NCBI GenBank assembly: GCA_017546585.1
Contig: JAFYWC010000134.1
Span: forward strand, 1-36,475
DNA from: Bacteroidales bacterium
Lineage (GTDB): Bacteria > Bacteroidota > Bacteroidia > Bacteroidales > UBA932
Direction of reading: 5' to 3'
Length of the DNA: 36,475 bases
Shown: positions 12,491-21,105 of the stretch, piece after piece
How the letters are laid out: each line of letters starts with the position of its first letter
Position numbering within the stretch: position 1 is the first letter of the stretch
Translations under genes and position numbers: made by a program
The notes under the pieces: model-generated
Database searches by the model: none
Seen by the model: only the letters and a program-made list of their open reading frames with translations
What the model was told of the DNA's origin: nothing

Positions 12491-12613
12491 ATGAATATGA
12501 CTAAGAAGTTCGAAACTTACGTCTCACCGGAAATAGAGGTGATCGAAGTAGTGCCGGAGGGCGTATTATGTTATAGTGGATATGCTCCAGACAGTGACGA
12601 CACTGAATTTTAA
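12491..12613 (+). CDS. 40-residue peptide preceding the fimbrillin-like gene
   Basis: The ORF MNMTKKFETYVSPEIEVIEV, then VPEGVLCYSGYAPDSDDTEF, ends in TAA at 12611-12613. Its pattern (Lys-rich start, PEIEVIEV, one Cys, acidic end) matches a class of very short proteins common in front of Bacteroidales surface-protein operons; this recognition is from general experience. It has no signal peptide. A small hairpin, ACGTCC-TAC-GGACGT (12441-12455), lies in its leader. It is 28 bases before the next ATG, so the two genes are likely co-transcribed. Its role is unknown. Confidence 0.6.
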   Translation: MNMTKKFETYVSPEIEVIEVVPEGVLCYSGYAPDSDDTEF

Positions 12614-12641
12614 TTAACCCTTATTGACTGAGGAGAATATT

Positions 12642-15600
12642 ATGAAAATCGACAAGATAATTTTCTGGATATTGGGTATGGTTGCTGTTGCAGCCAGCTG
12701 CACATTCGAAGAACTGAACAATGAGACTGAGGGTGACAATATTCAGAATGGCGACTATGTAACCCTGAGATTCATCACCTCTGAAGAGGCGGATGATGCA
12801 ACACGCGCCGTATGGGGTGACCCTGAAGGCAAGGGAAGCCTTAAGTTTCAGTGGGAGAATGTAGAGAAAGACCCTGAAAACACAAATAGACTGAACCTGG
12901 TGCTTTCCGACGGAAATTCAGCTGTAGCATCTGTATCTTCGGCATTTTCAATGCCAGGTGCAGCCCAGGAAACTCTTACATATAGTGGCCTCACTGTAAA
13001 GACAAGAGAAGGAGATTCCAACTCAGCGGACTTTGAGACAGTACGTTACTATGATACGAAAGACCTCGTCAACGCCAAATACTGCTTTGCGGTAGCCGGC
13101 AAGGTAACCACTATCGAAGAGAATGACAGCAAGCACGTCTTCCACCTCGATATGCCGCAGACATTCACTCAGAATGCAGGCCAGGATCCTAGCTTCTTGA
13201 GAGACTATATGCATATGTATGCGACTGCAGACTACAAGCAGGAGATCGGCGATGCGGCTTCATTGAAATTCACTCACATCCCTGCCACAATCCGCTTCAT
13301 CATAACAGATGCCAGATCAAATGCAGGAACTCTCCAGGAGGTATCAGTAAACGTCTCAGATATGTCTGTCGACGTGGCTTCGAAATCTGCCCAGGTTGCA
13401 TTGGACTGGACAGACGGAAGTGCGACAGTATCATTCTGCGAGGAAGGATATAAAAAGGTAACCACAACTCTTGAACAGACTGCAGCTGGAGCACAGATGT
13501 ATACCGCATACACTATGGTACTGCCGTTGAGCAACGACAATGCCTTCAAGAGCAAAGTGCTGCATTTCAATGTAAAGGGAGACAACCTGGAGTATGCTCC
13601 ATTCAAGCTTGATGCTGAAAGACTTGCAGGAGCAAACAGCAACGAGGGCAACATCTACAACTGGATCGACGGCAAGTCATACACCGTCAAGATCAACATC
13701 GGTGAGAAGGGAGAGGTAACAGGAGAAATCACTGCTGATAAGAACATCAGGATCACATCCAATGTTGCCGGCACATACACTCTCAAGTACATTGGAGCAG
13801 ACGGCAATGCTTTGGCAGACTATGCAGAGATCTGCACATTGAATACAGCAAAAGAGGTAGAACAGTTTACTGCAGAGTACACTGATTTCATTGCCGAAAA
13901 TGTCGCTCCACGTGAAGCTGAGGCAATAGGAATCTTTTATGATGGTTATCCTTTGGGATCTGTTTCCATTTCGAACCTCAAGCCTTCATACTCCGAGCCT
14001 CTTTACAGCTTCGGACTTCTGTCCGACGTGCATCTGAACGAAGGCCACGTCCTGGAATCACATAGCGATGACTGCTTCAATGACTTCAAGAATGCACTCA
14101 GCTTCTTTGAGAGCAAGCAGGTATCCCTTACCTGCATCTGTGGAGACATCTCTGAGAACGGAGCAACAAGCGAGTTCAGCCAATATAAAGAAATCGTTAA
14201 TGGAGGCTTTACATCAAAGCCAGTATATACAACTACCGGAAATCACGATGCAACAACTGGCGGCATCAGTGAGTACAACTGGGAGCGCTATACCGATTGT
14301 CCTCTGATATTCGAAAAGACAGTAGGTGATGACCACTTCCTGTTCTTGGGAATGTCACGTTGGAAGTTCTCATCGGAAACATACCGAGACGAGTACATCG
14401 ACTGGCTGGAAGACAAACTTGAGGAATACAGGAATGAGAGATGCTTCGTATTCACACATATGTTCTTCCCTGACAGAGCCGGAAATATGTTGGGAATCTA
14501 TCCGGAAGCCAACTGGCTAAGCGGCAATCAGCTTATCAGACTTAGCTCATTGTGTGACAAGTATAGAAACTCTATCTGGTTCAGCGGACACTCACACTGG
14601 AAATGGTCATTGCAGAAGTTCGAGGATAGAGCTAACATCTATGGCAGCCCATCTTCTGGATGGTGCGTTCACGTGCCGTCTTGCGCAAGACCGATCGACT
14701 CAAACGGCGATATAAATGACGCAAACAACAGAGGAGTATTGAAAAACGATCAGTCTGAAGGCGCATTGGTAAACGTATATGAAGATCATATTGAGATTCT
14801 GGGACTCGATCTCAAGAATGGAAAATATCTGCCGATTGCAACATATCAGCTCGACACTCCACTGCTTCAGGTGGCATCAAGCACAATCGAGAGAAGCGGC
14901 TACATAAAAGCTGACTACTTTAAATCGTACAAGGGAGATGGTCATACTGTCAGGGATCTTGACGACAACTATGTAGAAATCACATTCAGCGAAGACAGGT
15001 CGTCACAAGGCTGGTATGTCTACAATGACACCTACACAACTACAGCGACACAAGCTACAGTCGTAGTAGAAGATGTAATCGTACTTGACAATGATGGCAA
15101 AGAAATAGAAATTCCTGCCGGAGTGGGATTCTATGGCGAGAGCGACAGATACTTCCTTTCAAGTACAACTACTTCGCACGTCAACAATCACTATGACGAC
15201 GACGGCAGTAAATATTGGGGACTCCAGTTCCAGGTTTCAGGCTCCCAGTACATCGATAAGGGAGGCTCATTGCCGCTCACCATCAGACTGAAGGCGCGTA
15301 TGCAGTTTTATCCTAAAGGAGGCAGTGCAACTGTCGAGCCTACCAGTTTTGCGATTTATAAAGGAGATGACGGTGACTGCTATGCCACAGATCTTGGAGA
15401 CGGTAGAGTCGAGGTCAAGTTCACAAAAACAGCACAAGGTTTTTATGTAAAGAACAGCACCTATACTCCTAATGCCCAAAAGGCAAGCATCCTTGTTTCC
15501 AATGTGGAGATTGAAGCAAAAGCCGGCACCGATTCCGCCTATACGCTTACAGAGATTCCGGGATATATCGGATTCAACACCAGTTCAGGGTATCGTTTGA

Positions 15601-15749
15601 GAAGCACAGAGTCTGCATACGTCAACAATGATAACGACAGCGACGGAACGCAGTGGAGCGGAGTCCAGTTCCAGACATCCAGCAGTTTCGACCCAGATTT
15701 GCTCCCTGTCGTCATAAGGATGAGACTCGGAATGGTATTCAGCGAATAA
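12642..15749 (+). CDS. Fimbrillin-like / calcineurin-like phosphoesterase lipoprotein with two C-terminal repeats
   Basis: The ATG at 12642 follows GAGGAG by a few bases and opens 1,035 residues. A lipoprotein signal ends at VAVAASC (Cys at about 20). Residues about 35-390 have the spacing and Gly/Asp/Thr-rich strands of fimbrillin-like (Mfa-type) domains. Residues about 460-660 are a calcineurin-like phosphoesterase with SDVHLNE (about 461), CGDISENG (about 500), TGNHDA (about 533), THMFF (about 604) and SGHSHW (about 648). Two tandem beta-rich repeats follow (about 752-885 and 900-1035), each with a YKGDG-like start, a GWYV or GFYV strand with an N-x-TYT segment, and an S-x-YVNN-D-D-GxxW segment. 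It is probably exposed on the surface and could process phosphoesters there. This domain order is unusual. Confidence 0.8.
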   Translation: MKIDKIIFWILGMVAVAASCTFEELNNETEGDNIQNGDYVTLRFITSEEADDATRAVWGDPEGKGSLKFQWENVEKDPENTNRLNLVLSDGNSAVASVSSAFSMPGAAQETLTYSGLTVKTREGDSNSADFETVRYYDTKDLVNAKYCFAVAGKVTTIEENDSKHVFHLDMPQTFTQNAGQDPSFLRDYMHMYATADYKQEIGDAASLKFTHIPATIRFIITDARSNAGTLQEVSVNVSDMSVDVASKSAQVALDWTDGSATVSFCEEGYKKVTTTLEQTAAGAQMYTAYTMVLPLSNDNAFKSKVLHFNVKGDNLEYAPFKLDAERLAGANSNEGNIYNWIDGKSYTVKINIGEKGEVTGEITADKNIRITSNVAGTYTLKYIGADGNALADYAEICTLNTAKEVEQFTAEYTDFIAENVAPREAEAIGIFYDGYPLGSVSISNLKPSYSEPLYSFGLLSDVHLNEGHVLESHSDDCFNDFKNALSFFESKQVSLTCICGDISENGATSEFSQYKEIVNGGFTSKPVYTTTGNHDATTGGISEYNWERYTDCPLIFEKTVGDDHFLFLGMSRWKFSSETYRDEYIDWLEDKLEEYRNERCFVFTHMFFPDRAGNMLGIYPEANWLSGNQLIRLSSLCDKYRNSIWFSGHSHWKWSLQKFEDRANIYGSPSSGWCVHVPSCARPIDSNGDINDANNRGVLKNDQSEGALVNVYEDHIEILGLDLKNGKYLPIATYQLDTPLLQVASSTIERSGYIKADYFKSYKGDGHTVRDLDDNYVEITFSEDRSSQGWYVYNDTYTTTATQATVVVEDVIVLDNDGKEIEIPAGVGFYGESDRYFLSSTTTSHVNNHYDDDGSKYWGLQFQVSGSQYIDKGGSLPLTIRLKARMQFYPKGGSATVEPTSFAIYKGDDGDCYATDLGDGRVEVKFTKTAQGFYVKNSTYTPNAQKASILVSNVEIEAKAGTDSAYTLTEIPGYIGFNTSSGYRLRSTESAYVNNDNDSDGTQWSGVQFQTSSSFDPDLLPVVIRMRLGMVFSE

Positions 15750-15753
15750 TATG

Positions 15754-15798
15754 ATTTGTCCGTAGAATTGTGAAAAATCACTAATTTTACGGACAAAT
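15754..15798 (+). terminator. Long terminator between the phosphoesterase and lactonase genes
   Basis: ATTTGTCCGTA-g-AATT and AATT-t-TACGGACAAAT pair, then continue as GTGA-AAAA-TCAC at the tip. A T8 run follows (15800-15806 region). The T-run lies only a few bases before the ATG of the next gene, so the lactonase gene is either read through or has a promoter hidden in this hairpin. Confidence 0.8.
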
Positions 15799-15808
15799 GT
15801 TTTTTTAT

Positions 15809-16933
15809 ATGAAGAAGGGCATCATCGTTATCGCACTGGCTTTGGTGGCAACGGCAGTATTTTATATTATGGGAAAGAACGGTTCAGAGGGCACAAAGAC
15901 CGACATCGTGATCGGCACTTACGGCGAGCATCTTTATGTGTATTCATTTGACAATGAGACGCTTGAATTCACTATGAAAGCAAAGGCGGAGGCGAAGAAT
16001 CCGTCATATGCATTGGCTGACAAAGGTTCGATCTTCGCAGCAAGCGAGGTGGGAGAGGAGTCAGGAGCCTATTCATTTGAAGTGAAGCGCGGAGGCAAGG
16101 ATATAAGCCGAAGCGCAGACAGACGCCAGACCGGAGCCGACCCTTGCTTCGTGCTGATGCACACAGAAGAGGACGGAAGCAGATATATGCTCACAGCCGA
16201 CTACAGCGGCGGATCGATCAGCGTGTTCCCAGTATATGACGGACATATCGAACCTCTGGCCGAGCAGATGTTCTTCGAGGGCAGCGGTCCGATTGCAGAC
16301 AGACAGGAGGCTTCGCATATCCACCAGTTGAGATCAGTTCCGGGTGTAAGAGGATTCATCTTCGCAAGCGACCTTGGGGCTGACGTGATCCGTCTGATCG
16401 GAATCGGCAAGAAAGACGGCGATATCAAACTGACGCACATAAAAGACTTCGAGTGCCCGGCAGGCAGCGGTCCAAGACATATGGAATTCAGTCAGGACGG
16501 CCATTTTATGTACTGCATCGCCGAGCTCAGCGGAAACGTCCTTGTCTACAGAATCACAAACGATGACGGCACGCCAGTGATCACTCTTGTGCAGGAAATC
16601 CAGGCAGACGAAGTGAATGCCGGAGGCAGCGCAGACATACACATCCACCCGAACGGCAGATGGATCTACACATCGCATCGTCTTGAGAACGACGGAATCT
16701 CCGTATTCAACATCCTTGATGACGGCACATTGGAAAAGATCGGATATGCCCACACAGGACGTCACCCACGCAACTTTATGATCACTTCAGACGGCAGGCA
16801 CCTGCTTGTGGCCTGCCGTGACGACCGTACAATACAGGTGTTCGATATAGAAGAAGAGGGCACCCTGACTTTGACTCAGAGCACCCTCGACTTTGATGTT
16901 GATATGCCTTCGAGCGTTCTTGAAATGCTCTAG
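15809..16933 (+). CDS. Lactonase family (6-phosphogluconolactonase-type) beta-propeller
   Basis: From the ATG at 15809 the protein has 374 residues, the usual length of the YbhE/Pgl seven-bladed propeller family. Conserved family signatures are all present: EASHIHQL, GPRHMEF, SADIHIHPNGRW with YTSHR, and GRHPRNFMI. In cytosolic Pgl these help hydrolyse 6-phosphogluconolactone. Here residues 1-25 (KKGIIVIALALVATAVFYIMG) form a signal anchor, so the protein is probably exported and membrane-tethered, which does not suit a pentose-phosphate role. Other lactones or sugar acids are likelier substrates. The stop codon overlaps the stop of rnr on the other strand (CTAG). Confidence 0.82.
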   Translation: MKKGIIVIALALVATAVFYIMGKNGSEGTKTDIVIGTYGEHLYVYSFDNETLEFTMKAKAEAKNPSYALADKGSIFAASEVGEESGAYSFEVKRGGKDISRSADRRQTGADPCFVLMHTEEDGSRYMLTADYSGGSISVFPVYDGHIEPLAEQMFFEGSGPIADRQEASHIHQLRSVPGVRGFIFASDLGADVIRLIGIGKKDGDIKLTHIKDFECPAGSGPRHMEFSQDGHFMYCIAELSGNVLVYRITNDDGTPVITLVQEIQADEVNAGGSADIHIHPNGRWIYTSHRLENDGISVFNILDDGTLEKIGYAHTGRHPRNFMITSDGRHLLVACRDDRTIQVFDIEEEGTLTLTQSTLDFDVDMPSSVLEML

Positions 16934-19317
16934 GCTTTAGACTTCTTGGCAGTCTTGCCGGCAGCCTTCTTGCCGGCAGCCTTTCTCGCCTTACGTTTTG
17001 ATTCCTGGATAGCCTTGCGGACCTTCTCCTTGCGGGCTGCCTTGTTGATGCCCACTGTGACGTTGTCGAACGAGCCGTCAACGCCCTTGATGAATGAGGT
17101 TCCGCGACCGTGTTCGTAGTCGATTCGGTCATATATCCTATCCTCAAGTCCAGTTTCAATCAACTCGTAATCAAGAAGTTTCTGTTCCAGATTGGTCTTC
17201 TTGACACGAATACGGACAGGGTCTCCAAGGTTATATACGACGCCTGTGCGCTTGCCGACAAGACGGTAGTGGTCTGCATCGAACTCGAAGAAATCACTGC
17301 TGATGTCGCGGAGTGCGACCATACCCTCGATCATAGTAGGTTCGATCTCCACATACATTCCCCACTCGGTAAGACCTGAAACGTGGCCTCCGAACACTGC
17401 TCCCACCTTGTCCTGCATAAACTCGACGAGCTTATACTTGATGCTTGCTCTTTCTGCCTCTGCAGCTACGATCTCACGCTCTGACGCGTGCTTGCAAAGC
17501 TTGTCGTAAGTCTCCTGCTTTGCAGACTGGCCACCGTCGAGATATTGTGCGAGAAGTCTGTGCACGAGCATATCCGGATAACGGCGGATAGGAGATGTGA
17601 AGTGAGTATAGTACTTGAACGCAAGTCCGTAGTGTCCAAGGTTTTCAGTATCATAGCGCGCCTTGGCCATTGTCCTCAGCGAGAGGAGTTCGATGGCATT
17701 GTATTCAGGAGTGTCCTTAGCAGCGATGAAAAGGTTGTTGAGCTCTTTCGAGATCTCCTTTCCGTTGCCGGTAGGACCCATCTTATAGCCGAAGTTGCCG
17801 ATGAAGTTGCGGAGGTTCTGGATCTTCTCCTGGTTAGGCTCGTCGTGCACACGATATACGAATGTCTTCGCCTGCTTGCGTGCGCCCTTGGCCGGAGCCT
17901 CGCCTATTCCCTTGCATCCTGTAGCCACAAACTCTGCCACTGTGCGGTTGGCAAGGAGCATAAACTCCTCGATGAGCCAGTTGGCCTCCTTTGTGATCTT
18001 CTGGTATACATTTACCGGGCGGCCCTTCTCGTCCACCTCGACCTTCATTTCAGGACGGTCGAAGTTGATCGCTCCTGCAGCGAATCTCTTCTTGCGAAGC
18101 TTTGAAGCAAGGCCGTGCATTGTGAGGACTGCAGAAACGATCTCTGAAGGCACTCCCTCGTGGGCAGCCTTAGGATTGTCTATAATCACCTGAGCCTCCT
18201 CGTATGCGAATCTGAAATCAGAATAGATTACAGTCTTTCCGAACCACTGGCTGACGATGCGGCCGAGCGGAGTCATCTCGAACACTGCCGAGAAAGTAAG
18301 TTTTTCCTCATTAGGACGAAGCGAGCAGACCTTGTTGCAGAGTTTCTCCGGAAGCATAGGCACTGTTCTGTCCACAAGATATACGGACGTTCCGCGCTCC
18401 TGGGCCTCCTTGTCCACAGCATCACCAGGTGTCACATAGTGAGTCACGTCTGCGATGTGGACTCCCACTTCGTAGTTGCCGTTTTCAAGGACCTTGAACG
18501 AAAGCGCATCGTCAAAGTCTTTTGCATCTGCCGGGTCGATGGTAAATGTAAGCACATCACGGAAGTCCCTGCGGCCCTTGCGGTCCTCGTCTGTAATCTC
18601 CTCGGAGATTCTGTCGGCAGCATTGGCCACGTCAGACTCGAACTTGTAAGGAAGTGCATATTCGGCAAGGATTGCGTGCATCTCAGTGTCGTTCTCACCC
18701 GGCTCTCCGAGCACATCGACGATGTGTCCGCGTGGACTCATCTCGTGCCTTGGCCAATCGTCCACCACCGCAGCGACCTTCATTCCAGAACGGACGGTCA
18801 ACTCCTGCTTGCCGTAGCCGTCTTCGCCGAGCTCGTATACTCTATGCACAGCGTACATATCATCTCCGAGCGGCTTGAGGAAGCCGGTCTCGTCCTTCTG
18901 CTCTGCCATAGAATGGCTTCTTACCTTATGTCTGCGGTAGCGCTCCTTGTCCGATTCCGTGAACGGAATTGTGATGTCATATGGCATAAAACGGCTCTGC
19001 ATAAGCACCCAGGCCTGGTTTGCCACGATATGAAGTATGCCGATGAAAGGCCTTGGCGACCTCTCGATGATCTCTACGACCTCACCTTCACGGCGCTGAC
19101 GGTCCAGTTTCTCACGTGTCACTGTCACACGCACGATGTCGCCGTTCAATGCTCCCCTGGTCTTGGACGCCTTCACAAAGACGTCGTCATCCTCTCCCTC
19201 CACAATCACGAATGCATAGCCCTCGCGGGTCATCTGCACCTTGCCGACAACCTGTGGAAAAACCTTCTTTTCCTTCTTTCCACGGCCTCTGCCGTGAGAA
19301 CTTCTCTTTCTTGCCAT
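16930..19317 (-). CDS. rnr: Ribonuclease R
   Basis: This 795-residue 3'-5' exoribonuclease degrades structured RNA in the cytoplasm. Two N-terminal OB/cold-shock domains (about 20-220) precede the RNB catalytic domain, whose acidic metal site is TIDPADAKDFDDAL (about 260-273). A RYPDMLVHRLL segment near 590 and a C-terminal S1 domain (about 640-720) follow. A short Lys/Ala-rich tail (about 760-795) is typical for RNase R. Length and order fit the family. The gene is transcribed from a promoter (19389-19396) back to back with gpmI. It ends in a convergent overlap with the lactonase gene and no obvious terminator. Confidence 0.97.
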   Translation of the reverse strand: MARKRSSHGRGRGKKEKKVFPQVVGKVQMTREGYAFVIVEGEDDDVFVKASKTRGALNGDIVRVTVTREKLDRQRREGEVVEIIERSPRPFIGILHIVANQAWVLMQSRFMPYDITIPFTESDKERYRRHKVRSHSMAEQKDETGFLKPLGDDMYAVHRVYELGEDGYGKQELTVRSGMKVAAVVDDWPRHEMSPRGHIVDVLGEPGENDTEMHAILAEYALPYKFESDVANAADRISEEITDEDRKGRRDFRDVLTFTIDPADAKDFDDALSFKVLENGNYEVGVHIADVTHYVTPGDAVDKEAQERGTSVYLVDRTVPMLPEKLCNKVCSLRPNEEKLTFSAVFEMTPLGRIVSQWFGKTVIYSDFRFAYEEAQVIIDNPKAAHEGVPSEIVSAVLTMHGLASKLRKKRFAAGAINFDRPEMKVEVDEKGRPVNVYQKITKEANWLIEEFMLLANRTVAEFVATGCKGIGEAPAKGARKQAKTFVYRVHDEPNQEKIQNLRNFIGNFGYKMGPTGNGKEISKELNNLFIAAKDTPEYNAIELLSLRTMAKARYDTENLGHYGLAFKYYTHFTSPIRRYPDMLVHRLLAQYLDGGQSAKQETYDKLCKHASEREIVAAEAERASIKYKLVEFMQDKVGAVFGGHVSGLTEWGMYVEIEPTMIEGMVALRDISSDFFEFDADHYRLVGKRTGVVYNLGDPVRIRVKKTNLEQKLLDYELIETGLEDRIYDRIDYEHGRGTSFIKGVDGSFDNVTVGINKAARKEKVRKAIQESKRKARKAAGKKAAGKTAKKSKA

Positions 19318-19388
19318 AAAATCAAGTTTATAGGTATCTCTCTCAAACTCCGTGCATTATTCTTGAAAAGCACACGGATTTATCCACA

Positions 19389-19396
19389 CAAATATA
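19389..19396 (-). promoter_or_regulatory. rnr -7 promoter element
   Basis: TATATTTG on the minus strand is a perfect TAnnTTTG element about 72 bases above the rnr ATG. A clear -33 TTTG is not seen. The space between it and the gpmI element is 12 bases. Confidence 0.6.
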
Positions 19397-19408
19397 AATA
19401 GAAAATCG

Positions 19409-19416
19409 TATATTTG
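19409..19416 (+). promoter_or_regulatory. gpmI -7 promoter element
   Basis: TATATTTG on the plus strand is a perfect TAnnTTTG element, with the gpmI ATG 36 bases further on. Its -33 region falls on the rnr -7 element, so the two divergent promoters compete for the same DNA. Confidence 0.6.
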
Positions 19417-19452
19417 CGGCGCATTTGATAAAATATAAAACTCTATATAATT

Positions 19453-20976
19453 ATGGACAAGAAAGTTCTACTTATGATCCTCGACGGATGGGGCGAGGGA
19501 AGACAGGATGAGTCTAATGTCATCTATGCACAGGGAGCACCTTACATCGAGGGACTCCGCAAGCAGTATCCTATGAGCACACTCAAGGCTTGCGGCGAGG
19601 CCGTAGGTCTTCCAGAGGGCCAGATGGGTAACTCAGAGGTAGGTCACCTCAACCTCGGCGCAGGCCGCGTGGTGTACCAGGACCTCGTGAAGATCAACAT
19701 CGCAGCACGTGAGCACAAGTTCCTCCAGAACCCTGAGATCAAGGCTGCATACGACTATGTAAAGGCAAACAACAAGCAGCTCCACCTTATGGGTCTCGCT
19801 TCTATGGGTGGTGTACACAGCTCACTCGAGCACGTATATGAGTTCCTCAACGTAGCTAAGGAGTATGACCTTGAGAACGTGTTCGTACACTGCTTTATGG
19901 ACGGCCGCGACACTGACCCTAAGAGCGGAAAGGGCTTCGTAGAGGCTCTCGAGGCTGAGATGGCAAAGTCAACTGGAAAGGTCGCTACAGTATGCGGACG
20001 TTTCTACGCTATGGACCGTGACAAGAGATGGGAGCGTGTGAAGGAGGCTTATGACCTTCTCGTTGAGGGCAAGGGCACATATGCTGCTTCAGCTACAGAG
20101 GCTATCCAGGCTTCATACGACGAGGGCGTTACAGATGAGTTCATCAAGCCTATCGCAGTAACAGGCGCTGACGGCCAGCCTCTCACAAAGATCGAGGAAG
20201 GCGACGCAGTGATCTTCTTCAACTTCCGCAACGACCGTGCACGTGAGCTCACAGCAGTTCTCACTCAGCAGGATATGCCGGAGTTCGGAATGCACACTCT
20301 TCCGCTTTACTTCTGCTGCCTCACTCCATATGATGCATCATTCACAGGTGTTCACATCCTCTTCGACAAGGAGAACGTACAGGAGACTCTCGGTGAGGTT
20401 GTATCGAAGGCAGGCAAGAACCAGCTCCGTATCGCTGAGACTGAGAAGTATGCACACGTTACATTCTTCTTCAACGGTGGCGCAGAGGCTCTCTTCGAGA
20501 ACGAGGACCGTATCCTCGTGAACTCTCCAAAGGTTGCGACTTACGACCTCCAGCCAGAGATGAGCGCACCAGAGGTGACTGAGAAGCTCGTTGAGGCTAT
20601 CAACAGCGGCAAGAACGACCTCATCATCCTCAACTTCGCTAACGGTGATATGATCGGTCACACAGGTATCTATGAGGCTATCCGCAAGGCTGTGACTGCA
20701 GTAGACACTTGCGTTGAGAAGGTTGTAGAGGCAGCAAAGGCACAGGGCTATGTAGTTCTCATCACAGCTGACCACGGAAACGCTGACTTCGCAGTAAACG
20801 AGGACGGCACTCCTAACACAGCTCACTCACTCAACGATGTTCCTTTCATCGTAGTGAACGCTGGTGACGAGGTTAAGGAAGTGAAGGACGGCAAGCTCGC
20901 TGACGTTGCTCCTACCATCCTCAAGCTGATGGGCATCGAGCAGCCAGCTGCTATGACCGGCCAGCCACTCGTTTAA
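19453..20976 (+). CDS. gpmI: 2,3-bisphosphoglycerate-independent phosphoglycerate mutase
   Basis: This 507-residue cytosolic glycolytic enzyme interconverts 3- and 2-phosphoglycerate with two Mn ions. The metal-binding start MILDGWG, the nucleophile Ser in [14 protein letters not shown] (about residues 57-70), DGRDTDP (about 154), [10 protein letters not shown] (about 258) and TADHGNAD (about 438) are all present. The gene shows strong codon preference (CTC, GAG, AAG, AAC, TTC), as expected for a highly expressed gene. It has its own promoter and ends before two related hairpins. Confidence 0.98.
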   Translation: MDKKVLLMILDGWGEGRQDESNVIYAQGAPYIEGLRKQYPMSTLKACGEAVGLPEGQMGNSEVGHLNLGAGRVVYQDLVKINIAAREHKFLQNPEIKAAYDYVKANNKQLHLMGLASMGGVHSSLEHVYEFLNVAKEYDLENVFVHCFMDGRDTDPKSGKGFVEALEAEMAKSTGKVATVCGRFYAMDRDKRWERVKEAYDLLVEGKGTYAASATEAIQASYDEGVTDEFIKPIAVTGADGQPLTKIEEGDAVIFFNFRNDRARELTAVLTQQDMPEFGMHTLPLYFCCLTPYDASFTGVHILFDKENVQETLGEVVSKAGKNQLRIAETEKYAHVTFFFNGGAEALFENEDRILVNSPKVATYDLQPEMSAPEVTEKLVEAINSGKNDLIILNFANGDMIGHTGIYEAIRKAVTAVDTCVEKVVEAAKAQGYVVLITADHGNADFAVNEDGTPNTAHSLNDVPFIVVNAGDEVKEVKDGKLADVAPTILKLMGIEQPAAMTGQPLV

Positions 20977-21006
20977 TCATTGGCACTCGGTAAATAAGGC
21001 ACACGC

Positions 21007-21087
21007 GCACAAATAAGGCGATTTTGTGCCTAAAACCTAGAAAATATCATAAAACGCGCACAAAAAGAACGATTTTGTGCGCGTTTT
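21007..21087. terminator. Two related hairpins between gpmI and feoAB
   Basis: The second hairpin is a perfect bidirectional terminator: AAAACGCGCACAAAA (21051-21065) and TTTTGTGCGCGTTTTT (21073-21088) with a short loop. The first (GCACAAA at 21007-21013 with TTTGTGC at 21023-21029) looks like a decayed copy, sharing GCGCACAAA and GATTTTGTGC. They end both gpmI and the feoAB transcript. Confidence 0.85.
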
Positions 21088-21105
21088 TATTGTATCTGTT
21101 CTAGT

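Noticed and set aside
18160..19401. A 413-codon open frame on the plus strand opposite rnr
   Set aside because: It is a shadow of the strongly conserved rnr reading frame, with low-complexity Leu/His/Ser-rich translation and no recognisable domain.
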